64,000 bases of DNA from Prochlorococcus sp. AG-363-O15 (GTDB lineage: Bacteria; Cyanobacteriota; Cyanobacteriia; PCC-6307; Cyanobiaceae): assembly GCA_003278255.1 (NCBI GenBank), contig QCFZ01000005.1, forward strand, positions 1 to 64,000, in the 5' to 3' direction. This document shows, one piece after another, positions 28,966 to 35,719 of the stretch. The translations under genes were made by a program, and so were the position numbers. The notes under the pieces were generated by a model that ran no database searches, had not been told where the DNA came from, and worked only from the letters and a program-made list of their open reading frames with translations. Each line of letters begins with the position of its first letter. Positions within the stretch are counted from its first letter, which is position 1.

Positions 28966-29214
28966 TCATATTTTCTCTTCAGGCATTAATGTTAACTGTC
29001 TATGAGGCATTCCTTCATTAATAAATCCCCACTTTTCAAAGATATGGGAATCTTTGTGAATTATTCTGTTGGCTTTTAAATGTTTTTTAAGTTTAAAGCC
29101 TTCATCACTCATCCTTCTCATTAGTTTTGCACATTCTTCAAATCTTGACGCCATAGCTTCAAGACTTGCACAGTCATCTGTTAGTCCATTATCTTTCCAG
29201 GTGAAGTAGCTCAT
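28966..29214 (-). CDS. Small conserved-looking hypothetical protein, 82 residues
   Basis: Not recognised. It starts with ATG at 29214, seven bases after the mraY stop on the same strand, so it is probably translated from the mraY message. The protein is soluble and basic: an N-terminal YFTWKDNGL, a helical segment with Met/Arg (residues 20-45), then IFEKWGFINEGMPHRQLTLMP. No membrane segment or known motif is visible. The tight spacing and regular codon use argue that it is real. It may be a lineage-specific protein of picocyanobacteria. The 77 bp between its stop and the purT start show nothing else. Confidence 0.7.
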   Translation of the reverse strand: MSYFTWKDNGLTDDCASLEAMASRFEECAKLMRRMSDEGFKLKKHLKANRIIHKDSHIFEKWGFINEGMPHRQLTLMPEEKI

Positions 29215-29221
29215 TTTCTAT

Positions 29222-30343
29222 TTAATAAGTTGGATGTATTAATAATCCTAATAGAATTAGACTTATTGTGACTAGCCAAAAATTCCTCACTATTAGCTCT
29301 TCTGGTATTCCCATTAATTCATAATGATGATGAAGTGGTGCCATCAGCAATACTCTGTGACCTTTTTTGTAAATTCTTTTCGTAAACTTAAAAACTAAAA
29401 CTTGAATAATCACAGATAATGATTCAGCCAGAAAAATACCTCCCATAATTAGTAATGGCCACAAACTATTTGAAATTAGTGCTACACCACTTAAAGCAGC
29501 ACCCATTGCCAGAGAACCTGTATCTCCCATAAAAACTTTTGCGGGATTCCTGTTATGTATTAAGAAACCTATCCATGATCCTGCCATTGCTATACAAAAA
29601 CCTGCTAGGACCGGATCACCATTATTTCCTCTAATAATTAATTGTATTCCTAAACCTGTAAATACTAATGCTCCACATCCACTGGCTAGTCCATCTAGCC
29701 CATCTGTTAAATTTGTTGCATTACTTTCTGCTAATAGAACAAATAATGCTAAAGGCCAGATCAGGATTCCCAGTTGAATGTTTATCCCCAGTGGTAATGC
29801 AATGTTGTTCGGTATCCATTGATTAATGCCAGACCATATTAGAAAGATAATTCCAGAAATAGATTGTAGAAAAAGTTTCGCTTTCGCACTCAACCCTTTA
29901 TTTGTATTATTTGTCAGGCTTTTCCAATCATCCAATCCCCCTATTAACATGTAGGATAAAACAAGGCAACTAATGGTGAATACTTTCACACTACTTTCTC
30001 CCGAAACATTTATTAAATTGCCCATTATTAATCCTATCGGTATTACTAGAAGTCCTCCCATAGTTGGTGTGCCTGATTTTTTTTTATGTGCTTCAGGTCC
30101 TTCTACTCTTATTATTTGTTTTAGATTGAGGTTTTTTAATTTTGGTATAGCCCAGTGGATTATTAAAACTGCTACTGCAGTTGATAGAAACAAGGGTATA
30201 CTTAAAAAGCTATTGATTAGGTACCTATCTGACAAAGCGCATCCAATATAAATAATTAATATTAATAAAATCGTCGTCACTTTACTTGTTGTAAATCGAT
30301 TAGAAATTGCTCTTAAATTATCTAAAAATTTCAACACTTTCAA
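29222..30343 (-). CDS. mraY: Phospho-N-acetylmuramoyl-pentapeptide transferase
   Basis: Integral membrane enzyme making lipid I from UDP-MurNAc-pentapeptide and undecaprenyl phosphate, the first membrane step of peptidoglycan synthesis. About ten hydrophobic segments are visible. Conserved cytosolic loops: KKSGTPTMGGL (about residue 87), the aspartate motif NATNLTDGLDGLASG (about 210), FMGDTGSLAMG (about 270) and APLHHHYE (about 335). The 373-residue length is usual. The frame opens with TTG at 30343; a GTG and another TTG follow within four codons, so the exact start is unsure. No other cell-wall gene is adjacent, unlike the mra cluster of many bacteria. Confidence 0.95.
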   Translation of the reverse strand: MKVLKFLDNLRAISNRFTTSKVTTILLILIIYIGCALSDRYLINSFLSIPLFLSTAVAVLIIHWAIPKLKNLNLKQIIRVEGPEAHKKKSGTPTMGGLLVIPIGLIMGNLINVSGESSVKVFTISCLVLSYMLIGGLDDWKSLTNNTNKGLSAKAKLFLQSISGIIFLIWSGINQWIPNNIALPLGINIQLGILIWPLALFVLLAESNATNLTDGLDGLASGCGALVFTGLGIQLIIRGNNGDPVLAGFCIAMAGSWIGFLIHNRNPAKVFMGDTGSLAMGAALSGVALISNSLWPLLIMGGIFLAESLSVIIQVLVFKFTKRIYKKGHRVLLMAPLHHHYELMGIPEELIVRNFWLVTISLILLGLLIHPTY

Positions 30344-30403
30344 GAATTCTTTTCATTACTTGTTTTTGGGGCAGCTAAATCTTTCATTGACATAAAGAAC
30401 TTG

Positions 30404-30679
30404 TTAATCTTCCCAGTTTTCTTCTGTTTGCTCATCATCAGCCTTGTAATCCTCTTTTTCACCCATGAGCGCTGATAGTTCTTCTTCTTCGACTGTGCTT
30501 ACTTCTTGAGAAGCCGATTCTCCATCTGATACGAGTCTTCCACTGGCTTCAAGCCAAGTTAACAAGTCTGGTTCTTCCCTCAATGGTAAGACAGGTGCAG
30601 CTTCTTTTCTGCCATATCTTGTTAAGGCAGGATTTATCCCATCTAGCCCAGCTAAGTTGACTTGGCTGAGGTCGCTCAT
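30404..30679 (-). CDS. DUF3134 family small protein
   Basis: A 91-residue acidic protein. The segment NPALTRYGRKEAAPVLPLRE followed by EPDLLTWLEASGRL (residues 16-49) matches my memory of the cyanobacterial DUF3134 family, which has no known function. The tail is strongly acidic (EEEELSALMGEKED). Probably cytosolic. The ATG at 30679 lies inside the longest reading of the divergent membrane-protein gene, so the 5' ends overlap or nearly touch. mraY starts 60 bp downstream on the same strand and may share its transcript. Confidence 0.8.
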   Translation of the reverse strand: MSDLSQVNLAGLDGINPALTRYGRKEAAPVLPLREEPDLLTWLEASGRLVSDGESASQEVSTVEEEELSALMGEKEDYKADDEQTEENWED

Positions 30680-30938
30680 TACGAATGGATCACTAATACG
30701 ACAACATAGTCCATTACGCTTTCTTTTTCAGACTGTTTTGACTTCTAAGCTCCCTATTCTGGTCTTGACATGGGGATCGGCCCTGCTGTTGAGCTTTGTC
30801 TTTAGAATCTGGGGTGATCATCATCCAGATCCTTTTCTAATTCGCTTTTCTTTGATCTGGTGTTTGCTGTTCGCACCTTCACTTTGCTTGGGCATATGGA
30901 TTATTGCTGTTGGATTTAATTTTGATGAAAACAATTAA
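30657..30938 (+). CDS. Small membrane protein, two predicted helices
   Basis: Not recognised. The longest reading is 93 residues from TTG at 30657. Two hydrophobic helices are clear: about residues 34-51 (LPILVLTWGSALLLSFVF) and about 63-86 (FSLIWCLLFAPSLCLGIWII), joined by a short polar loop with WGDHHPDP. The end is polar (FDENN). An alternative in-frame TTG at 30738 would give 66 residues starting LTSKLPIL, keep both helices and remove the overlap with the DUF3134 gene. No good ribosome site distinguishes them. Probably a real picocyanobacterial membrane protein of unknown role. Confidence 0.62.
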   Translation: MTWLRSLITNGSLIRQHSPLRFLFQTVLTSKLPILVLTWGSALLLSFVFRIWGDHHPDPFLIRFSLIWCLLFAPSLCLGIWIIAVGFNFDENN

Positions 30939-31145
30939 TTAAACACCTATAGAATTTGTAACTTTTTAGAAAACGCTATAAGTTGAGAAAAAGATTTTTT
31001 TCTATTTTTCTTCAATACTAGAATATTTTTTGGATTTGGTGCAAAGTAGAGATCAGCCTTTGAATGAGTGGTTTTGATTTTTCTAAACAGTTTTGCCTTT
31101 ACAACTAATCGTGATCTGGCCAATAACTTGGTTTTTGGAAAGGAT

Positions 31146-31274
31146 ATGAATACATGGTTAATTTATACCCTTTTGTTTTTAGCTTTGACTTCTGGAGCAT
31201 TTATTTGGGTTTGGTGGGTGGGATTTGCTCGTGAGAAAAATTCTGGTGAACCTATTGAACAACCATGGGATTAA
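31146..31274 (+). CDS. 42-residue single-span membrane peptide
   Basis: Not recognised. ATG at 31146 opens a 42-residue frame: one hydrophobic helix rich in Trp and aromatic residues (about 4-28, ending FIWVWWVGF), then a polar tail (AREKNSGEPIEQPWD). A purine-rich GGAAAGGA sequence lies just before the ATG. An upstream in-frame ATG at 31068 would extend it to 68 residues, but the added part is not hydrophobic in the same way and has no ribosome site. Size and shape recall small photosystem or cytochrome-complex subunits, but no match can be claimed. The 207 bp before it (30939-31145) hold nothing else visible. Confidence 0.6.
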   Translation: MNTWLIYTLLFLALTSGAFIWVWWVGFAREKNSGEPIEQPWD

Positions 31275-31310
31275 TTGCTTATTAGAATTTACTACTTTTA
31301 TTTTTAATTA

Positions 31311-31347
31311 TAAAAAGACCGGCTTCTTTTAAAGAAGCCGGTCTTTT
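31311..31347 (-). terminator. Strong intrinsic terminator hairpin
   Basis: A perfect inverted repeat spans 31313-31347: each 17-base arm contains GACCGGCTTCTTT or its complement, centred on 31330. The stem core is GC-rich, unlike its surroundings. On the minus strand it is followed by TTTTTAT, a better U-tract than the TTTTGG on the plus strand. It therefore best ends a minus-strand transcript coming from 31.6-32.2 kb, and it could also stop the plus-strand 42-residue gene. Confidence 0.8.
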
Positions 31348-31620
31348 GGATATGCATTGCTAGAAGCTTGTGATTATTGGCTCACCTGGGGCCAAGGTTT
31401 CAGGTGTTTGGCAGATCTCCTTTGAGGGCACCTAAACGATGCAGAGGAGTGTCGACTGGTTTGACTGACCGAATTGTCGCACCAGACGAATTGCCCACAA
31501 TTAGGTGAAGACTGTTGGAGCAGGGGCCTGAATCAGGTTGCTTCTATGCAAGCTCAGGTGGCGTGTCGTCCATGGACGCCTCCGTGTTGGATGAACTAAG
31601 AATCCTCCCTTTAGGCTGAA
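31348..31620 (-). ncRNA. Putative structured non-coding RNA of unknown family
   Basis: There is no credible reading frame on either strand. Hand count gives about 127 G/C in the 240 bases 31381-31620 (53%), far above the AT-rich flanks. Complementary segments: 31429-31435 with 31501-31507 (CACCTAA/TTAGGTG); 31452-31460 with 31481-31489 (eight pairs with one A-A mismatch); GGG at 31426-31428 with CCC at 31494-31496, which crosses the first helix as a pseudoknot; 31527-31531 with 31533-31537; and 31560-31564 with 31576-31580. A minus-strand RNA would end at the terminator 31311-31347. I looked for and did not find the RNase P, SRP or tmRNA signatures. Strand is inferred from the terminator only. 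Confidence 0.55.
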
Positions 31621-31627
31621 TATGCAA

Positions 31628-32182
31628 TCAGCTTTTACACGCATTGCCTTTTCTCTGAGTTTGATTCATATTTGAAGTGGCGTGCTTATTACGGGTGTCA
31701 GCAGCTTCATTAAGTAGATAATCGTTTGATTGGAATTGTTTTGAGCATTCCAGACAGCCACCATTGATTCGATAGGGCGAGAGATGTCCATTGATGCAAA
31801 CCCTTCCTCTAAAGAAGTGTTTTTTATTGAGTTCTCTTGCATGAGCATCTGTAAGTGGAAGCCTTAACCATTCTTCAGGGACTTTTTCTTTAAGAAGTTG
31901 ACGATTACTGATGGCTTCTTTTCTTCTTAGATTTTCTTCTTGAGAATGTTTTTTGTAGAGGGCTTTTCTTACGAGCTTTTTTGCACAGTCTTTGCATTCT
32001 GTGATGTTTTTCTTTTTTCTTGGTTTATTGGAAAGTGAATCACTGGCAACTTCTCTCTCCTTTCCACATTTGCATTTACACCACCAATAGGCATTACCTC
32101 CTGCACTACGACGATTAGAGATACGAATTACAGTTAAATTCCCATAAATTTCACCAATTCGGTTGACAGGCTTGGTTGGCAT
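31628..32182 (-). CDS. Zinc-ribbon protein resembling phage/HNH-endonuclease accessory regions
   Basis: A 184-residue basic protein starting with ATG at 32182. The N-terminus (IGEIYGNLTVIRIS, then WWCKCKCGKEREV and CKDC) is the zinc-binding start common to AP2 and HNH proteins of phages and mobile endonucleases. The middle is charged and helical (residues 70-105). The second half has another putative zinc site: RVCINGHLSPYRINGGCLEC (residues about 128-147). I see no HNH catalytic core (no H-N-H spacing), so it may be a DNA-binding relative or a remnant. It is an orphan among housekeeping genes, upstream of the GC-rich non-coding stretch and probably co-transcribed with it. Confidence 0.7.
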   Translation of the reverse strand: MPTKPVNRIGEIYGNLTVIRISNRRSAGGNAYWWCKCKCGKEREVASDSLSNKPRKKKNITECKDCAKKLVRKALYKKHSQEENLRRKEAISNRQLLKEKVPEEWLRLPLTDAHARELNKKHFFRGRVCINGHLSPYRINGGCLECSKQFQSNDYLLNEAADTRNKHATSNMNQTQRKGNACKS

Positions 32183-32215
32183 GAAAGGGCTTTTAAATTT
32201 TTTATTAGTTTTTTT

Positions 32216-32230
32216 CGAAGAAAATCTTCG
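32216..32230. repeat. Small hairpin upstream of the zinc-ribbon gene
   Basis: CGAAGA and TCTTCG arms with a three-base AAA spacer. Runs of T flank it on both sides (TTTTTTT before, TTTGTTTT after), so it could act as a weak terminator on either strand. It sits in the 265-bp gap between the zinc-ribbon start and argG, which otherwise shows only the argG ribosome site. Confidence 0.4.
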
Positions 32231-32447
32231 TTTGTTTTGTGTCTTATGTGAGACTCATGTAATTATTTTACTGCTAATAGGCTAGCGGCTTTAGGCATAG
32301 TTAATTCAATATTGCTTGTTGTAATCCGAAGATTTCTTCAGCAGGAGACCTCTCATAGCGCAAAGTAGGTTTGGGTTGCAATGAGCTGCTGTTTGCTGTT
32401 CTTTTTCAATCCGACTAACTCTTACCTTGTCTCCGGGAGTCCATTTG

Positions 32448-33662
32448 ATGGGAAGCGTGACAAAAGTTGTTCTTGCTTATTCTGGTGGCGTAGACACCAG
32501 TGTTTGCATTCCATATTTGAAAAAGGAATGTGGCGTGGATGAGGTTATTACCTTTGCTGCAGATCTTGGTCAAGGTGATGAGCTGGAGGAAATTCGGATT
32601 AAAGCTATTGATGCGGGTGCTAGTCATTCATTAGTAGGTGATTTGGTTCAGCCATTTATTGAAGACTTTGCTTTTCCTGCAATTCGAGCTAATGCTTTGT
32701 ATGAAGGCAAATATCCTTTGTCTACGGCTTTGGCTAGGCCTTTAATAGCTAGAGAATTGGTAAAAGTGGCTAAACAGGCCGGAGCTGAGGCCGTAGCTCA
32801 TGGATGTACAGGTAAAGGAAATGATCAGGTGCGCTTTGATGTAGCCATTGGATCTCTTGCTCCAGAATTAAAAATCCTGACGCCTGCTAGGCAATGGAGC
32901 ATGAGCAGAGAGGAAACGATTGCTTATGGAGAGAAATTTGGTATTCCTGCACCTGTGAGTAAAAAATCTCCTTATTCGATTGATTTGAATTTATTAGGTA
33001 GAAGTATTGAGGCAGGGAATCTTGAGGATCCCATGGTGGCTCCTTTGGAAGAGGTTTTTGCAATGACTTCCTCAATAGATAATGCTCCTGATATAGCTGA
33101 AGATATTGAGATTCAGTTTGAAGCGGGCAATCCTGTTGCAATCAATGGGGTCAAATTAGATCCTGTTACCTTAATTAAAGAAGCGAACTTGTTAGCAGGA
33201 AAGCACGGGTTTGGACGTATTGATATGATTGAAAATAGAGTCGTTGGAATTAAAAGTAGGGAAATTTATGAAACTCCAGGGTTGCTTCTATTGATTCGTG
33301 CTCATCAAGAACTTGAGAGTCTTACATTGGCAGCTGATGTATTAAGTATGAAGAGTCAATTAGAGAGAAAATGGGCTGATTTAGTATATCAGGGCCTTTG
33401 GTTTAGTCCTTTAAAAGATGCATTAGATGCTTTTATTGATAATACTCAGTCTTGTGTTAATGGTTTAGTGAGATTGAAACTTTTCAAAGGTAATGCAACT
33501 GTAATTGGTAGATCTTCTAGTAATTGCAGTCTTTATTTATCTAGCTTGGCAACATATGGCAGCGACGACAAATTCGACCATAAAGCAGCTGAAGGCTTTA
33601 TCTATATTTGGGGGCTTCCCGCAAGGATTTGGGCCTTAGTCAAAGACAAAAGGGGAGTCTAA
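32448..33662 (+). CDS. argG: Argininosuccinate synthase
   Basis: Joins citrulline and aspartate with ATP to form argininosuccinate, the substrate of ArgH at the start of the window. The N-type PP-loop is [10 protein letters not shown] (about residues 8-17). Further conserved stretches are [14 protein letters not shown] and [17 protein letters not shown] chose ATG at 32448 (404 residues) because GGGAG at 32435-32439 sits eight bases before it and the N-terminus [13 protein letters not shown] matches the family. A longer frame from TTG at 32427 lacks a ribosome site. The 44 bp after the stop are AT-rich with no clear terminator. Confidence 0.97.
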   Translation: MGSVTKVVLAYSGGVDTSVCIPYLKKECGVDEVITFAADLGQGDELEEIRIKAIDAGASHSLVGDLVQPFIEDFAFPAIRANALYEGKYPLSTALARPLIARELVKVAKQAGAEAVAHGCTGKGNDQVRFDVAIGSLAPELKILTPARQWSMSREETIAYGEKFGIPAPVSKKSPYSIDLNLLGRSIEAGNLEDPMVAPLEEVFAMTSSIDNAPDIAEDIEIQFEAGNPVAINGVKLDPVTLIKEANLLAGKHGFGRIDMIENRVVGIKSREIYETPGLLLLIRAHQELESLTLAADVLSMKSQLERKWADLVYQGLWFSPLKDALDAFIDNTQSCVNGLVRLKLFKGNATVIGRSSSNCSLYLSSLATYGSDDKFDHKAAEGFIYIWGLPARIWALVKDKRGV

Positions 33663-33706
33663 TGACAATAGGTTTATATCAAAAATAATTTTCTTGTAAA
33701 TTAAAT

Positions 33707-34135
33707 TTATTTTTCTTCTTTTGCTTCTGTTTTTTCTTCTTTTGTGTCATCTTTTGCAGGAGTTTCTGACTCTGTTTTACTTGCAGTTTCTTCGCTATCG
33801 CTGTCGGTGTTGGTTTGTGTGACTCGTGGAGTCGGTAGAGGCCCTTCTTGTTTGACTGTTAAATAGCGAATTACATCCTCACTAAGTCGCATTGCTTTTT
33901 CAAGCACTTCGACATGTTGTCCATCACCTTTATGGCTCAATTGGACATAGATACCTTCTTTATGTTTATCAATTGTATAAGCAAGCCTGCGTTTTCCTCT
34001 CATTTGATTGTCTAGTACCTCAGCCCCCGCTTCAATTAGCAATTCGCTGTACTTCGTTAAGTGGCTTTCTACTGCTTCCTCCGCTATGTCAGGACGGAGG
34101 ATATACATTGTCTCGTAGTAAGGCTGTTGTGTCAT
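33707..34135 (-). CDS. rpsF: 30S ribosomal protein S6 with acidic tail
   Basis: S6 binds the central domain of 16S rRNA together with S18. Family features: [17 protein letters not shown] at the start and [21 protein letters not shown] in the middle. Residues of about 100-142 are a low-complexity tail of Glu, Lys, Thr and Ser, longer than in E. coli. I start at ATG 34135 (142 residues); a frame open from TTG at 34165 adds ten residues that are not part of the S6 fold. It is convergent with argG. The gene for its usual partner S18 is not adjacent. Confidence 0.95.
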   Translation of the reverse strand: MTQQPYYETMYILRPDIAEEAVESHLTKYSELLIEAGAEVLDNQMRGKRRLAYTIDKHKEGIYVQLSHKGDGQHVEVLEKAMRLSEDVIRYLTVKQEGPLPTPRVTQTNTDSDSEETASKTESETPAKDDTKEEKTEAKEEK

Positions 34136-34218
34136 TTTTGGTTCCGACAGGGACTGAAGGCTCAACTAGTTGAGCGACGGATTTACCACAATATCCCTTT
34201 GAGGGTTTTTGGCCCAAA

Positions 34219-34680
34219 CTAAAGTTGGATTCTTACGGCTTCGCTAATGCCAGGGAGATCAGGTTCTTTACCTTGTACACATTCCACAACGCTAAAGGTA
34301 ATTATTGCGAGAATACCTATTAAGACTGTGCTGGAGAGTGTTTGGCTTATCAAATTACTTCCAATTGGTTGAATAATTAGCTGGAAGGCATAGCTCAATA
34401 CAACTAAAGCAATGTCTATCAACAAAGCCTGAAGAGTATTGAACCTTAAAAAATATGGGACTTTAGGATTTCGTGCTACTCCAAGAAAGAGTAAAAAAAA
34501 TAATAAAAGACTCCCAAATGGGATTATTTGTTCAAAAAGAATTACTGGTAATACTGGTATTGCCAGTAATTGAAGAAATGGAAAGTCTAGAAAAAGAGTT
34601 CTGCCAAATGGAATAGCATCACTCCAGGGAAGCATATAAATCAAAGCTCCTAATAACCGTTGCCAGATCGCTATTGTCAT
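34219..34680 (-). CDS. Tic20-family membrane protein
   Basis: A 153-residue membrane protein with four hydrophobic segments: about residues 36-56, 56-76 (broken by a Pro/Gly turn), 85-110 and 115-135. The motif YFLRFNTLQALLIDI and the opening WQRLLGALIYMLPWSDAIPFG are typical of the Tic20 family. In plastids Tic20 is part of the inner-envelope import channel. The role of cyanobacterial homologues is unsettled. It starts with ATG at 34680, 24 bp after the aroE stop and on the same strand. The 83 bp to rpsF include a short CCCT/AGGG hairpin (about 34191-34201). Confidence 0.88.
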   Translation of the reverse strand: MTIAIWQRLLGALIYMLPWSDAIPFGRTLFLDFPFLQLLAIPVLPVILFEQIIPFGSLLLFFLLFLGVARNPKVPYFLRFNTLQALLIDIALVVLSYAFQLIIQPIGSNLISQTLSSTVLIGILAIITFSVVECVQGKEPDLPGISEAVRIQL

Positions 34681-34704
34681 GTGTTGTCCGCTGCTTGATC
34701 GAGA

Positions 34705-35598
34705 TTAAAGGTTGAGTGTTGATTTTGCTGCCTTTCGCATTGCTTCAATAGGAATATCATCTTGATTGCTCCATAATCTTAGAGATGCGGCTCCTTGCTG
34801 CACAAGCATTTCTAAGCCATCTATTAATTCGCAACCCAGATATTCACCATATTTCAGCCATGCAGTAGGTCTTGGAGTGTAAATCAGGTCGTATAAAATA
34901 GTTTTAGATTCTAGGTGCTCCCATATTTTATTCCCTAAGGGCATGGAATTTATTTCTGAATTGCCTGTAATCTTTCCTTTCATGCCAATGGGAGTTGTAT
35001 TAACAATTAGATCAGCATTTTGGATATATTTGTTTAAATGTTGATCTTCATGAAGTATTCCTTGCAGTCTTGTTGAGGAATAATCTTTACTTTTTAAGTC
35101 TACTAAAAACTTATTTAATGATGTGATTTTACGACTGATTATTGTGATCTGACCAAGTTTTAATTCTTGTAACCCAGCGACAACGGCTCGAGCGCTCCCT
35201 CCTGAGCCAATAACTAGTGCTGTCTTTTGATCCCATTCTTTTCCTTTTAAAGGAGTAGTAAATCCTGTGATATCAGTATTTGTCCCATTCCAACCACCTG
35301 CTTCATTGGGTGTAAGAGTATTTGTGGCTTGTAATCTTTTAGATATAGGACTTAGAGATGAACAAAATTTAGCAACATTTTCTTTATGAGGAATTGTTAT
35401 ATTTAGTCCTTTAAAGTTTAGAGTTCTAAGACTTTTTAAAACTATTTCCAGATCTTCTTTAGGACAAGGTAAGGCTACGTAGCACCAATCAAGATCTAGC
35501 TCTGCGATCGCAGCATTTTGCATTGCTGGTGAAAGAGAATGGCTGACTGGCTCTCCAAGCAAACCAATTAAGGTTGTTTCACCGCTAATCTTCAACAT
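34705..35598 (-). CDS. aroE: Shikimate dehydrogenase
   Basis: Reduces 3-dehydroshikimate to shikimate with NADPH. Family motifs: LLGEPVSHSLSPAMQNAAI near the start, NITIPHKENVAKF (catalytic Lys) near residue 80, ALVIGSGGSARAVVAGLQEL for nucleotide binding, and DLIYTPRPTAWL near the end. I chose ATG at 35598 (297 residues) because AAAGGA lies about seven bases before it and it gives the usual short N-terminus. An in-frame ATG at 35622 would add eight residues, with a weaker AGGT upstream. It is divergent from dnaK across about 120 bp. Confidence 0.95.
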   Translation of the reverse strand: MLKISGETTLIGLLGEPVSHSLSPAMQNAAIAELDLDWCYVALPCPKEDLEIVLKSLRTLNFKGLNITIPHKENVAKFCSSLSPISKRLQATNTLTPNEAGGWNGTNTDITGFTTPLKGKEWDQKTALVIGSGGSARAVVAGLQELKLGQITIISRKITSLNKFLVDLKSKDYSSTRLQGILHEDQHLNKYIQNADLIVNTTPIGMKGKITGNSEINSMPLGNKIWEHLESKTILYDLIYTPRPTAWLKYGEYLGCELIDGLEMLVQQGAASLRLWSNQDDIPIEAMRKAAKSTLNL

Positions 35599-35719
35599 GT
35601 TTGATCCTTTCCGAAAACTCATTGCTTAGCTACCTGTTCGGGAACCACACCTCGCCTCTATGAGGAGTAAATGCCGAGGATGCCTCTATCAATGACCAAT
35701 TTTTAAGAGGTGGGTTCCC

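Noticed and set aside
31348..31620. RNase P RNA, SRP RNA or tmRNA identity for the GC-rich segment
   Set aside because: None of the diagnostic strings was found on either strand: no GAGGAAAGTCC, no GGAAGGAAGCAGCC, and no tag-coding frame ending in an AlaAla-stop.
34191..34201. CCCT/AGGG hairpin followed by five T on the plus strand as a terminator
   Set aside because: No plus-strand gene ends there, and on the minus strand, where rpsF and the Tic20 gene lie, there is no T run.
35623..35719. CIRCE heat-shock operator upstream of dnaK
   Set aside because: Only a short CCTC/GAGG hairpin (35655-35665) is present; the TTAGCACTC-type inverted repeat is absent.
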